Origin: an uncultured Acetatifactor sp.
Lineage (GTDB): Bacteria > Bacillota > Clostridia > Lachnospirales > Lachnospiraceae
Direction: 5' to 3'
Assembly (NCBI GenBank): GCA_910585615.1
Contig: CAJUFO010000020.1
Span: 1 to 34,463, forward strand
DNA: 34,463 bases
The notes beneath the pieces are model-generated. The model was given only the letters and a program-made list of their open reading frames with translations. It had not been told where the DNA came from and made no database searches. Below, piece after piece: positions 15,005-23,600 of this stretch (the stretch's first letter is position 1; each line of letters begins with the position of its first letter). The translations under genes and the position numbers were made by a program.

Positions 15005-18000
15005 CTACCCCTCCTCCATCCGCCGCAGCGCCTCCTCTCTGTCCATGTCCTCCAGCCTGCGCTTCTCGCAGCCGGGCATGACGGGCTCGAAGCCGCAGAC
15101 TTTTTTGAAGGCACAGTAGGTGCAGGCCTCCTCGCTGCCCTTTTCGTAAGGGTTCAGGGAGATGGTTCCGTCCAGAATCTCCCGGCCGATTTCCGCCACC
15201 TTGCGGCTCACGTAGTCGGACACGGTGCGCAGCTCCTCGCCGCTTAAGACGGAGGAACGGGCGGAGAACGTGCCGTCCTTCTTCCGCTCCACGGGGATGA
15301 TGTCGGACTTGGACTCCATGTCCCTGTCCAGCAGCTCCACGATGCCCGGGGTGCCGTTCACCACGCCGTTCATGCGCAGCTGCTTTCCGATTTCCTCGTC
15401 GATCTCCTCCTCGGTCAGCTCCAACGGAGTCTCCACGGCAGGGTCGTCGATGCGGTAGTACAGCAGCGCCGCGGGCACGATTTCCTTATCTCCGTGCCGC
15501 CCGGCCTCCACCTCCCGGGCCGCGTTCATGTAGACCACGAGTTGGAGCTGCAGGCCGTAGTAGAGCGCCGCCAAGTCGAATCTCCTGTGGCCGGATTTAT
15601 AGTCGATGACCTTGACATAGACATGCTCCCCGTCCTCCGCCACGTCAATCCGGTCGATGCGGCCCCGCAGGCGCAGCTTTTCCTGCTCTGACAGAGATAC
15701 ATTGATGCTCTCCAGATTATCTGCGTGCTGAAAGGAGAGCTCGAAGGATTCGGGCTGGAAGCTCCCCCGGCGCAGGTGCTTCTGCAGGGTCAGGACCGTC
15801 CGGGTCAGGATGCGCCCCATCCGGGTGATGGCATATTCGTTCCTGGCGCTGCTGTAAAGGACTGTGCTTCCATAGTCGGCGGCGTAGCGCTCCAGCGCCT
15901 CCTGTACGCCGCTCTCCGCGAATTCCCGTGGGAAACCGAACCAGGTATAGCCCTTTTCCTTCAGCTTCCCGGCGAACTGCTCCAGAACGGCATGGTACAC
16001 ATTCCCCATGTCCACGTCCTCGAAGGAGAATTCCTGCCGCTCCCGCAGGGTCAGGCCGTACTGGAGGAAATGCCGGTAGGCGCAGGCGGCATAGGTCTCC
16101 AGGCGGGTGACGCTGGTCTCGATCTGCAGGCCGTACAGGGCCCTGGCCACCGCCGCGGACAGCCCTGTGTCCCGATAGCGCCGGAAAGCCGCCTCTGTCA
16201 GGAAGTCCCGCCTGTCCCTGCGGCCCTCCTCCCCATAGGCCTGGTAGATAGTGAAGAATTCCTGCTCTTCCCCCTCCCGCAGGGCGCCCTCCACGTACTC
16301 GCGAAGCCCTCTGGCCAGGTATCCCGCCCCCTCCTGCCCGGTGACGATCTGCTCCAGGGCGCTGCGCTGCTGGGGGAACTGTACCGGAACCGCCGGAAAG
16401 AGCTTTTTCACCACATCCACCAGGTAGGCGGGACGGATGGACTTCCCGGCGCTGTTCACCTTGGACCAGGACAGGTAGAGATGGCGGGAGGGCTTCGTCA
16501 TATTCAGGTAGAGGTAGAAGCGCTGGATGTACATCTGCTGCCTGGGGCTGGGGGCCAGCTCCAGGTCGGATTCCCGCAGGAACTCCCTGTCCATATCGGA
16601 TATGATGCCACCCCTGGAGGCTCCCTTGGGGATGTTTCCGTCGTTCACCCCCAGGAAAAACAGGGTCTTCACCTGCTGGAGCCTGGTGCGCTCCATGTCC
16701 CCCACCAGCACCCTGTCCACGTTCTGGGGGATGGTGCCCACCTGGATTTCATCGAATCCGGCCTCCAGGATCTCCGTGAACTCCTTCAGGGTAATGTTTT
16801 CCTCCCCGAGCAGGGCGTATATCTGATCCAGCAACTCCATCACCAGGCGGTAAATCTGGGCGTACTCCCTGGCCCGCACCGGCTCTCCCGCCTCCTCGAA
16901 GCGGCTCTGGTACGCGGCGAGCTTTTGCTGCACCCTGTTGCCCACCAGGAAGTCATAGAGGCCGTTCACATAGGTCTTCACAGGCTCCTTTCCTTTCAGG
17001 TGCAGCATCTCCACCTGTTCCATCAGCCGCTGCCGCAGGGCGTTCATCTCCGCCAGGGCAGCCTCTCCCGGATTGTCCTCCTCCCCGGCCCCCTCTTCCT
17101 CCAGGCGCTTCATCTCCCGGGTCTTGCGGGTGAAGAGGCGGCTGTAGGCGCTGTATCCTTTGACGCCTGTCTCCAGGCAGTAGTTCTCCAGCCGATCCGC
17201 CTCCTCCCAGGTCAGGTCCGCCAGGCCGCTGCGCAGGTAATGGAAGACAGACTCATAGGAGAAATCCTTCCGGTACAGCTCCAGAGCGCTTTTGATGTAT
17301 TCTATCATGGGGTTCAGGTTAATCTTCCTGGTGCGGTCGATATAGCAGGGAATGTCCATCTGGGCAAATTCCGTCTCTATATAAGGGGCGTACCCCGGCA
17401 GATCCCCCAGAATGACGGCAATGTCCCGAAAGGCCAGCCCCTCCTCCCGGATCAGGCGGCAGATCTCCAGGCCGGTCTGGCGCACTTCCTCTTTCGGATC
17501 CGTGGTCTCAAAGAGCTGAATCTCCTCCCCCTCCTCCCCTTCACAGGGGCTTGGGCTGAAGCGGAACAGATGCTTTTCCAGATGCCGCAGGGCAGGGGCC
17601 TTCCGGAAGCGGTGGAACATATTGTACCTGACAAGGCAGCCAGTCTTCCCGGCAGGCCCTTTTTTTTCCACCCGAACCATGGGGGCCTCCTCGGGCACAG
17701 GCAGAATCATGACGTCCTGTCTGCGCTCCACGGAGAGCGCCTCCGCCTGCCTGTCCAGGTCTGCCACTGTCTTTTTGCTCAGATAGAACAGGTTCTGCTC
17801 CCCCTCCGGCGCATAGGGATCCTCCCCCTCTCCCATGGCCAGGGAGACTATCACCTCTCCGCAAAGGCACATCAACCGGGAAATCACCCGGGTCTGGATG
17901 GGCGTGAAGCCGGTAAAGCCGTCGAATACCACCACGCTTCCCGGCAGGAGCCTGGACTTCGGCATGGCCCGGCGCACCACGTCCAGAGTCTCCTCGGTGG

Positions 18001-18526
18001 TGATGAAATTGCCCTGGATGTATTCCAGAAAGCCCCTGTACAGCTTCTGCAGGTCTCTCAGCTTCTGCACCAGGGCGCCTCTCTTTTCCGCGAAGGCGAT
18101 CAGCTTCCCCACATCCTCCGCGCCGATGCCGTACTGCATGAATTCGGAGATGGCGCTCTTCACCTCGTGGATATAGCCCTGTCTGTGGAGGAAGCTCCCC
18201 AGGGTAGGCAGCTCCTCCTTCAGGCCGGCCGCCACCTTCTGGAGCACCAGGCTCTTGCCCGTGTCGTCCAGCACGGGAATCTCCTGACCGCCCACCTCCT
18301 CCAGGATGCGATGGCCCAGACGTCCGAAGCTGAGCACGTCTATGTTCAGGATGCCGCCCCGGTCGCTCAGGAGCACCAGGTCCTTCTGGGTCTGCATGGT
18401 GAACTGGTCGGGCACGATGATCAGGAAGTTCTGCCTGGGGTTCTGCAGGGCCCGGCGGGTAATCTCTTCATATAACATACGGCTTTTTCCGGCTCCGGAG
18501 GGGCCGAAGTAGAATTGCAGGCTCAT
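15005..18526 (-). CDS. addB: AddB, ATP-dependent deoxyribonuclease subunit
   Basis: A 1173-residue partner of AddA. The N-terminal nucleotide-binding loop GPSGAGKS (8-15) is followed by an inactivated helicase core, and the C-terminal nuclease has VIDYKSGHRRFDLAALYYGLQLQL. The iron-sulfur staple is visible as Cys815 (YAACAYRHF) plus Cys1135, Cys1138 and Cys1144 (CTYCAFKKVC) near the C-terminus. Length matches the Firmicutes type. It lies between exoA and addA on the minus strand with gaps of 121 and 110 bases, so the three may share transcripts. AAGGAAAGGA precedes the ATG. The very long plus-strand frame opposite this gene is a shadow. Confidence 0.96.
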   Translation of the reverse strand: MSLQFYFGPSGAGKSRMLYEEITRRALQNPRQNFLIIVPDQFTMQTQKDLVLLSDRGGILNIDVLSFGRLGHRILEEVGGQEIPVLDDTGKSLVLQKVAAGLKEELPTLGSFLHRQGYIHEVKSAISEFMQYGIGAEDVGKLIAFAEKRGALVQKLRDLQKLYRGFLEYIQGNFITTEETLDVVRRAMPKSRLLPGSVVVFDGFTGFTPIQTRVISRLMCLCGEVIVSLAMGEGEDPYAPEGEQNLFYLSKKTVADLDRQAEALSVERRQDVMILPVPEEAPMVRVEKKGPAGKTGCLVRYNMFHRFRKAPALRHLEKHLFRFSPSPCEGEEGEEIQLFETTDPKEEVRQTGLEICRLIREEGLAFRDIAVILGDLPGYAPYIETEFAQMDIPCYIDRTRKINLNPMIEYIKSALELYRKDFSYESVFHYLRSGLADLTWEEADRLENYCLETGVKGYSAYSRLFTRKTREMKRLEEEGAGEEDNPGEAALAEMNALRQRLMEQVEMLHLKGKEPVKTYVNGLYDFLVGNRVQQKLAAYQSRFEEAGEPVRAREYAQIYRLVMELLDQIYALLGEENITLKEFTEILEAGFDEIQVGTIPQNVDRVLVGDMERTRLQQVKTLFFLGVNDGNIPKGASRGGIISDMDREFLRESDLELAPSPRQQMYIQRFYLYLNMTKPSRHLYLSWSKVNSAGKSIRPAYLVDVVKKLFPAVPVQFPQQRSALEQIVTGQEGAGYLARGLREYVEGALREGEEQEFFTIYQAYGEEGRRDRRDFLTEAAFRRYRDTGLSAAVARALYGLQIETSVTRLETYAACAYRHFLQYGLTLRERQEFSFEDVDMGNVYHAVLEQFAGKLKEKGYTWFGFPREFAESGVQEALERYAADYGSTVLYSSARNEYAITRMGRILTRTVLTLQKHLRRGSFQPESFELSFQHADNLESINVSLSEQEKLRLRGRIDRIDVAEDGEHVYVKVIDYKSGHRRFDLAALYYGLQLQLVVYMNAAREVEAGRHGDKEIVPAALLYYRIDDPAVETPLELTEEEIDEEIGKQLRMNGVVNGTPGIVELLDRDMESKSDIIPVERKKDGTFSARSSVLSGEELRTVSDYVSRKVAEIGREILDGTISLNPYEKGSEEACTYCAFKKVCGFEPVMPGCEKRRLEDMDREEALRRMEEG

Positions 18527-18570
18527 GGTCGGGAATCCTTTCCTTGGACAGCGTTACCGGGAATGGCGGC

Positions 18571-18592
18571 GGGGCATCCCAAAGGATGCCCC
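18571..18592. other. Strong hairpin between exoA and addB
   Basis: GGGGCATCC (18571-18579) and GGATGCCCC (18584-18592) form a perfect 9-bp stem with a CAAA loop. No T-run follows on either strand, so it is not a canonical terminator. It could act as a transcript-processing, stability or attenuation element between the two genes. Confidence 0.5.
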
Positions 18593-18647
18593 CGGCAGCC
18601 CGGGCAGGTATAGATTTCTGGCGCGCATCATGCAGGCTTCTTCATCC

Positions 18648-19403
18648 TCAGGCCTTCAGGTCCAGCTCCACCGGGCAGTGGTCGGAGCCGAAGACGTCCG
18701 GATGAATCTTGGCATCCGCAAGGCGCTCCTTCAGGCTCCCGGAGGCGACGAAATAGTCGATGCGCCAGCCTACGTTCTTCTCCCTGGCCCGGCCCATGTA
18801 GGACCACCAGGAATAGGCATCCTTCAGATCCGGATAGAAGTGGCGGAAGGTGTCCACGAAGCCGTTGTCCAGCACCCGGGTGAAGCACTCCCGCTCCTCG
18901 TCCGTGAACCCGGCGTTGCGGCGGTTGGACTTGGGGTTCTTCAGGTCGATCTCCTTGTGGGCCACGTTCAGGTCGCCGCAGTATATCACGGGCTTATCTT
19001 TCTCCAGTTCTTTGATGTAGTGCAGGAAGGCCGCCTCCCACTCCATGCGGTAGGCCAGCCTGGTCAGCTCCCGCTGGGAGTTGGGCACATAGACCACAAT
19101 CACGTAATAATCCTTATATTCTGCCGTGATGACCCGGCCCTCGTGGTCATGCTCCTCCACACCGATGCCGTAGGTCACCTTCAGGGGCTCTTCCCTGGTA
19201 AAAAGGGCAGTGCCCGAATAGCCCTTCTTCTCCGCGTAGTTCCAGTATTGATGGTAGCCGGGCAGTTCCATCTCTATCTGGCCGCCCTGCAGCTTGGTCT
19301 CCTGCAGGCAGAAGATGTCCGCGTCCGCCTCGTTGAAATATTCCATGAAGCCCTTCTGCATGCATGCCCGCAGTCCGTTCACATTCCAGGATATCAGTTT
19401 CAT
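18648..19403 (-). CDS. exoA: Exodeoxyribonuclease III (AP endonuclease)
   Basis: A 251-residue member of the ExoIII/APE family that cleaves DNA at abasic sites in base-excision repair. Visible family motifs in order: MKLISWNVNGLRA at the N-terminus, LQETKLQ with the metal-binding Glu, YVPNS, CGDLNVAH with catalytic Asp and Asn, then GWRIDYF and the C-terminal SDHCPVELDL with catalytic His. I start at ATG 19403 because it opens the conserved fold and has GAGGAAAGAG just before it. The frame is open to 19514 but the extra residues do not resemble the family. It lies upstream of addB-addA on the same strand, forming a DNA-repair neighbourhood. Confidence 0.95.
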   Translation of the reverse strand: MKLISWNVNGLRACMQKGFMEYFNEADADIFCLQETKLQGGQIEMELPGYHQYWNYAEKKGYSGTALFTREEPLKVTYGIGVEEHDHEGRVITAEYKDYYVIVVYVPNSQRELTRLAYRMEWEAAFLHYIKELEKDKPVIYCGDLNVAHKEIDLKNPKSNRRNAGFTDEERECFTRVLDNGFVDTFRHFYPDLKDAYSWWSYMGRAREKNVGWRIDYFVASGSLKERLADAKIHPDVFGSDHCPVELDLKA

Positions 19404-19452
19404 CTCTTTCCTCATTTCCGCCCCGTGCGCAGGGGCTGTTTCCTTTTCCAAT

Positions 19453-19461
19453 ATCATAACA
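19453..19461 (-). promoter_or_regulatory. Possible extended -10 promoter of exoA
   Basis: On the minus strand TGTTATGAT reads as TGn followed by TATGAT (hexamer at 19453-19458). The sequence 17 bases upstream is a poor -35, as is common for extended -10 promoters. It would start transcription about 45 bases before the exoA ATG. Confidence 0.4.
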
Positions 19462-19522
19462 CGGCCAGGGTTTTTGCGCCAGTGCATCGTCCACTTTTCT
19501 TCTTCCAGGCACAAAACTTCTG

Positions 19523-19551
19523 TTGAATCCCGCAGGGTATCATGCTATACT
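19523..19551 (+). promoter_or_regulatory. Promoter of the small ORF and HAD phosphatase
   Basis: TTGAAT (19523-19528) and TATACT (19546-19551) are separated by 17 bases, a good sigma-A match. Transcription would start near 19558, some 30 bases before the small ORF at 19590. Confidence 0.65.
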
Positions 19552-19589
19552 GGGGAGAAGATTTTAGATTTGGGTTAAAGAGGAGGGAT

Positions 19590-19721
19590 ATGCGGCATTT
19601 TTCCTCCCGCTACCTAAAGCCATTGATCGACGGCGGAAGCTTGCGGATGACAATCCCTTCCGGCTCCGGACACCGGAACCAAAAATATATCACAGACTAC
19701 GACAATAAGGCAGGCGACTGA
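19590..19721 (+). CDS. Small ORF (43 codons) ahead of the HAD phosphatase
   Basis: ATG 19590 is preceded by an excellent ribosome site (AGGAGG, 4 bases before the ATG's GAT context) and follows the promoter by about 40 bases. The product begins MRHFSSRYLKPLIDGG and ends NDKAGD-like in NKAGD; it is basic at the start, with no membrane helix. Its TGA (19719-19721) ends one base before the phosphatase ATG at 19723, so translation of the two could be coupled. It could be a leader peptide, a small protein, or untranslated leader with a chance frame. I recognise no homologue. Confidence 0.42.
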   Translation: MRHFSSRYLKPLIDGGSLRMTIPSGSGHRNQKYITDYDNKAGD

Positions 19722-19722
19722 A

Positions 19723-20541
19723 ATGAATGCAGACTTGAACCGGTTAAAGCGAAAAAAACTCTTCCTCTTCGACATAGACGGCACCCTGGCCCTGGGGGAC
19801 AGCCTCTATGAGGGCAGCGCCGAGCTTCTGGCATATATTGACGCGATTGGCGGCCAGGCCTATTATATCACCAACAACTCCACCCGCAGCGGCCAGGATT
19901 ATGTGGAGAAGTTCCGCAGGGCCTTCCGTCTGGAGACCACTGAGAATCAGTTCATCACCTCCGGCTACATGACCCTGCGCTTTCTGCAGGAGCATTTTTC
20001 CCAGGGAAAAATCTTCGTCCTGGGCACGGCCTCCTTCATAGCGGAGCTGCGCAAAAACGGCCTGTGCGTCACCGAGACGGCGGAAGGGCCGATAGACTGC
20101 ATCGTGGCCGCCTACGACAGCGAGCTGACCTATGAAAAGCTGATACAGGCCTGCAAGGCGCTCTCCACCACGGACGCGCCTTTCTACGGCACCAACCCCG
20201 ACCTGTGCTGCCCCATCGACTTCGGTTTCGTCCCGGACTGCGGCGCCATCTGCAACATGCTCACGGACGCCACCGGCAGAAAGCCCGTCTATTTAGGCAA
20301 GCCCAGCGCCAGCGTGGTAGACCTATGCCTGGCTCTGTCCGGCTTTTCCAGGGAGGAGACTCTGGTGGTGGGGGACAGGCTCTACACCGACATCGCCTGC
20401 GGCATCAACGGCGGCGTGGACACCTGCGTGGTGTTCACCGGGGAGGCGAAGCCGGAGGACATGGCGGACACCCCCTATCCCGCGGACTACTGCTTCGCCG
20501 ATGTAAAAGAGCTCCTGATGCACTGCACCGGAGCCCTGTAA
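19723..20541 (+). CDS. HAD-IIA family phosphatase (NagD-like)
   Basis: A 272-residue cytoplasmic HAD hydrolase. Motif I is FDIDGTL with nucleophile Asp17 and Asp19, motif II is ITNNSTRS (Thr/Ser near residue 49), and the C2 cap lies in between. The C2-type cap carries GTNPDLCCP, followed by the motif III lysine in YLGKPS and motif IV VVGDRLYTDI. This set matches the NagD/phosphoglycolate-phosphatase-like HAD-IIA subfamily, which acts on small phosphorylated metabolites; the exact substrate cannot be told. Length is typical. Its ribosome site (AGGCAGG) overlaps the end of the small ORF. It converges with the DegV gene; the 167 bases between show no clear terminator. Confidence 0.9.
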   Translation: MNADLNRLKRKKLFLFDIDGTLALGDSLYEGSAELLAYIDAIGGQAYYITNNSTRSGQDYVEKFRRAFRLETTENQFITSGYMTLRFLQEHFSQGKIFVLGTASFIAELRKNGLCVTETAEGPIDCIVAAYDSELTYEKLIQACKALSTTDAPFYGTNPDLCCPIDFGFVPDCGAICNMLTDATGRKPVYLGKPSASVVDLCLALSGFSREETLVVGDRLYTDIACGINGGVDTCVVFTGEAKPEDMADTPYPADYCFADVKELLMHCTGAL

Positions 20542-20708
20542 TCGCATACAATATCACATATCCGTAGCCAAATCGCCCCACAGGCGCGGCAGACCTGCTG
20601 CTTTCCGAAACCTTCCCGCCCTATTTGCGATACGCCCCGTCAGCCACTTCCCGCGCCCCAACGCCCCAAGCGGCGGTCGGGCTTCTGTCTGCGGATTTTG
20701 GGCGTGCC

Positions 20709-21617
20709 TCAGGCAATGCCCTTCTCAATGATGCCGAAACCCAGAGGATAGGGCCCGGTGTGCACACTGATGGTGGCCCCAATCTGGTAGATGGGGATGT
20801 CCCCCTCACCGACATCATATCCCTGGCCCCTGAGGACTTCCAGCGTGTGCTCCCGGAAGGCCACGGCCTCCTCGTAGTCGTACCCGAAGCCGATGGCGAT
20901 GCTGTAGCGGCCGATGGCCCGCCCGTTCTCCTCCAGGTAGTCCAGCAACAGGCTGATTGCCTTCTCCGTGGTGCGCTTCCTGCCCCTGCCGATACCCGAG
21001 GGGAAGATTTCCCCCTCCTTCAGGGTGATGACCGGCCGGATGCCCAGAACACTGCCCGCCACCGCCGACACCTTGCCGATGCGCCCGCCATGCTTTAGAT
21101 ATTCCATATCTCCTACGGTAAAGAAAATCCTTCCGGTGCTCTTGATTTCCTCCAGCCTGGCCACGCATTCTCTGTAGCCCATCCCGCTGTCCCGAAGCTT
21201 CACCGCCTCCAGCACGTAGAGTCCCTGGAGCACGGTGTTTATGGTGGCATCGATCACGGTAATCTCCGCCTCCGGCCAGGTCTCACCCACGATTGCCTTG
21301 GCGTTCAGCGCGGACTGCATGGAACCGCTGAACTTGGTGGTAATACAGATGCAGATGACCGGAGTCCCCTGCTGCGCGTAAGGCGTGAAGACATCGACAT
21401 AGTCCTGCGTAGAGGGCATAGAGGACTTGGGGTATACGCCTTTCCTGTCAACCATCTGCTGATAAAAATCCCTGATGCCGATTTCCACATTTTCCTTCAG
21501 ATAATGCTCATCATCGAAGGAGACGTAGAAGGGTACCACCGTGATGTCCTTCTCTGCCGCCAGTTCCTTCGGCAGATCGCAGGAGCCGTCGCTGATGATA
21601 TGATATGCTTCGCTCAT
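20709..21617 (-). CDS. DegV/FakB family fatty-acid-binding protein
   Basis: A 302-residue DegV-fold protein. Family marks are the N-terminal ISDGSCDLP, the region SSMPSTQDYVDVF, the lipid headgroup loop TTKFSGSMQSA, DATINTVLQGLYVLEAVKL, and the C-terminal ISVHTGPYPLGFG. FakB proteins present exogenous fatty acids to the kinase FakA for phosphorylation and entry into phospholipid synthesis; no FakA gene is seen nearby, which is common for orphan DegV proteins. Length is slightly above the usual 280-290. It is transcribed alone from a promoter at 21707-21735. AAAGG precedes the ATG at a rather long spacing. Confidence 0.92.
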   Translation of the reverse strand: MSEAYHIISDGSCDLPKELAAEKDITVVPFYVSFDDEHYLKENVEIGIRDFYQQMVDRKGVYPKSSMPSTQDYVDVFTPYAQQGTPVICICITTKFSGSMQSALNAKAIVGETWPEAEITVIDATINTVLQGLYVLEAVKLRDSGMGYRECVARLEEIKSTGRIFFTVGDMEYLKHGGRIGKVSAVAGSVLGIRPVITLKEGEIFPSGIGRGRKRTTEKAISLLLDYLEENGRAIGRYSIAIGFGYDYEEAVAFREHTLEVLRGQGYDVGEGDIPIYQIGATISVHTGPYPLGFGIIEKGIA

Positions 21618-21706
21618 AAACTCGTTGCCTTTCGTAAGGAATTCTAAAATTTTTTCTTCGGTTGCGAAAGACCGCTCTCGCTTCCCGCAACTGTTTTATA
21701 GAGTAT

Positions 21707-21735
21707 AGGATACCACTTCCCATAAAAATAAGCAA
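21707..21735 (-). promoter_or_regulatory. Promoter of the DegV gene
   Basis: On the minus strand TTGCTT (21730-21735) and TATCCT (21707-21712) are 17 bases apart. The leader that follows holds an inverted repeat, GTTGCG/CGCAAC at about 21661-21692. Confidence 0.45.
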
Positions 21736-21856
21736 CTGATTTCGTACTCAAAATTGCACTTTATAGTTTCGATAACTACTTGCCGCACACTGCCCCACCG
21801 TCCTGCTTTTGCAAGAGAGCCGAACAAGCTTTCATAAAAGAGTCCGAAAACATATC

Positions 21857-21885
21857 TTGCAGATTTTCTCATATAAAGGTAGAAT
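21857..21885 (+). promoter_or_regulatory. Promoter of the metallo-beta-lactamase-fold gene
   Basis: TTGCAG (21857-21862) and TAGAAT (21880-21885) are separated by 17 bases. Transcription would begin near 21892, so the leader before the TTG start is about 55 bases and consists almost wholly of the paired element at 21890-21922 and the ribosome site. Confidence 0.55.
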
Positions 21886-21889
21886 AAAT

Positions 21890-21922
21890 CCTAGCCGAAT
21901 GCCCTGCGGACTAGGAGTTCGG
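21890..21922 (+). promoter_or_regulatory. Interlocked pairing element in the leader of the MBL-fold gene
   Basis: CCTAG (21890-21894) pairs with CTAGG (21911-21915), and the adjacent CCGAA (21895-21899) pairs with TTCGG (21918-21922). The order is that of an H-type pseudoknot or of two mutually exclusive hairpins. AAAAGGAGG follows within 10 bases. If transcription begins near 21892, the first arm would be partly lost. Confidence 0.3.
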
Positions 21923-21945
21923 CGGAAAAGGAGGAAGCGAGAAAC

Positions 21946-22788
21946 TTGCAGACGACATTGTACATGCTTCATGAACAGAGTCCTACTCAGATGATGTCTT
22001 ACATTCTACAGACCGGGGAAGGAAAGCTGGTGGTCATCGACGGAGGAACCCGACAGGATGCCGGGAACCTGCTGGAGACCCTGATCCGGCTGGGCGGTCC
22101 GGAACCCACCGTGGAGCTCTGGCTGCTGACCCATCCTCATTTGGATCATGTGGACGCCCTTCTGGAGATTTTTTCCGGTCCCCATCCCCTGAAAGTGAAA
22201 AGTGTCTACAGCCATTTCCTGTCTTATGAATTCTATAAGGCCAATGACTTCGAGGGATGTACGGATGCCAAAACCACCAAGGAGTTCAACGCCTTCGCCG
22301 CAGCTCATCCGGATATCTGCCACAGGCTTGAGAAAGGGCAGCGCTTCCTGATTGATTCTGTGGAAATCAACGTGCTCCATGTTCCTGAGGGCGAGACGCT
22401 TCCCATGAATGTAATCAACAATTCCTCCGTGGTGTTCCGCGCGGACGCGGAGGGGCAGCGGATTCTGTTCCTGGGCGACCTGGGCGAGGAAGCGGGGGAC
22501 CGGGTGTTGGAGACCGTACCCGCACAGGCGCTGCATGCGGATTTCGTGCAGATGGCCCACCATGGGCAGAACGGGGTGAAGAAAAGCTTCTACCAGGCGG
22601 TGGCCCCCCGGGCCTGTCTGTGGAACACGCCCGACTGGCTCTGGAACAATGATGCGGGAGAGGGATTCAACACTGGCCCATGGAGGACGGTGGAAGTGAG
22701 AGGCTGGATGGAGGAGCTGGGCATAAGCCATCACTTCGTCAGCAAGGATGGGGAACAGGCGATTGTCCTGCCCTGTCAGCTGGATTGA
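21946..22788 (+). CDS. Metallo-beta-lactamase-fold hydrolase
   Basis: A 280-residue soluble MBL-fold protein. The metal-binding signature HPHLDH is at residues 63-68, preceded by VVIDGG, and followed by LFLGDLGEE (Asp ligand) and MAHHGQNG (His ligand region). The pattern resembles ComEC/Rec2-type MBL domains without the membrane part; the substrate is unknown. I use TTG 21946, which has AAGGAGG 11 bases upstream; ATG 21964 would be 6 residues shorter. It has its own promoter and a structured leader. It converges with the MmcQ-EVE gene 13 bases downstream. Confidence 0.85.
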   Translation: MQTTLYMLHEQSPTQMMSYILQTGEGKLVVIDGGTRQDAGNLLETLIRLGGPEPTVELWLLTHPHLDHVDALLEIFSGPHPLKVKSVYSHFLSYEFYKANDFEGCTDAKTTKEFNAFAAAHPDICHRLEKGQRFLIDSVEINVLHVPEGETLPMNVINNSSVVFRADAEGQRILFLGDLGEEAGDRVLETVPAQALHADFVQMAHHGQNGVKKSFYQAVAPRACLWNTPDWLWNNDAGEGFNTGPWRTVEVRGWMEELGISHHFVSKDGEQAIVLPCQLD

Positions 22789-22801
22789 GAGGATCCTGCT
22801 T

Positions 22802-23539
22802 CTATTCCCTCAACGCATGGCTTAAGCTGTGCGGCACCCCCCTGGGCCCCCGCACAGCATAGATGCCGTACTCCTCCTTCAGCCGCCCGAAAGGGAACGC
22901 CTCCGGGGCGTACCTGCGCAGGAGCTTAATCCGCATCACCGTGGAGATGGTCAGGTTCTCGTCCTGGTACCGATAGGGGATGTCCACCTCCACAGCCTTA
23001 CATTTATAGAGGATTGCGGACACCGGAGCCGCCACATACAGATACACCGTGTCCCCTGCCTTGACGGCGCTGCTCTGCTTCCATTCGATGATCTCCGCCT
23101 GATCGAATGCATGTTCGATATCGTAGAACTTGGGGTTGGCCGGGACAATCCACTCCTTGGGCGGGCGCATCTTGGCTTTCTTTTTTCCAGATGCGGTGGC
23201 CGTGAAGCTTAGGTCGATCAGGTTGCAGATCTGATCCTCCTCCACTGTGCCGTCCAAAAGCACCGTGATCCAGTGCTCCTTGTTCATGTGATAGGCCGGA
23301 AAGATGCCTTTGTCCTGCAGCAGTACATCCCTGAACGCCATATCGTCAATCTTCAGGTTGATTACGTCCACTCGCCCCTCCCCGGCAAGCCCCAGCTTCT
23401 CCCTGCCGATGTTCATCACCAGCGCGAACCACTTTCTGTTGTCGCCGTGGCGCAGGACAGCGCCGTCCTCCTCTCCCCAGGGGTATTCCGGGGCGGCTTT
23501 GTATTTCTTTTTGATATAGGCAAAAATCTTCTCCCGCAT
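22802..23539 (-). CDS. MmcQ/YjbR-domain protein with C-terminal EVE-like domain
   Basis: A 245-residue two-domain protein. Residues 1-118 are MmcQ/YjbR-like (CyaY-like fold): YPWGEEDGAVLRHGDNRKWFALVM at the start and GIFPAYHMNKEHWITVLLDG later. Residues about 128-245 resemble an EVE/ASCH (PUA-like) domain: WIVPANPKFYDIEHAF, AGDTVYLYVAAPVSAILYKC and the VDIPYR strand. EVE-type domains bind modified bases in nucleic acids; YjbR-type proteins are DNA-binding-like but poorly characterised. The combination suggests nucleic-acid sensing, which is inference. AGGAGG is 8 bases before ATG 23539; the frame extends to 23689 but those residues overlap the regulator remnant and are unlikely. Confidence 0.8.
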   Translation of the reverse strand: MREKIFAYIKKKYKAAPEYPWGEEDGAVLRHGDNRKWFALVMNIGREKLGLAGEGRVDVINLKIDDMAFRDVLLQDKGIFPAYHMNKEHWITVLLDGTVEEDQICNLIDLSFTATASGKKKAKMRPPKEWIVPANPKFYDIEHAFDQAEIIEWKQSSAVKAGDTVYLYVAAPVSAILYKCKAVEVDIPYRYQDENLTISTVMRIKLLRRYAPEAFPFGRLKEEYGIYAVRGPRGVPHSLSHALRE

Positions 23540-23600
23540 AAAATTCCTCCTGTTATCATCCCGGATTTCTCGGCCGGTCTGCTCCGCGCCGGACCTCGAA

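Noticed and set aside
15725..18475. Open plus-strand frame of 916 codons
   Set aside because: Antisense of addB. Its composition (His, Leu, Gln, Pro rich) is the mirror of a GC-rich gene and no family motif is present.
18571..18592. Rho-independent terminator of exoA
   Set aside because: Strong stem but no following T-run on either strand, so kept only as an unexplained hairpin.
20542..20708. Terminator between the convergent HAD and DegV genes
   Set aside because: GC-rich partial dyads are present but none has a clean stem plus T-run; nothing else is seen in this gap.
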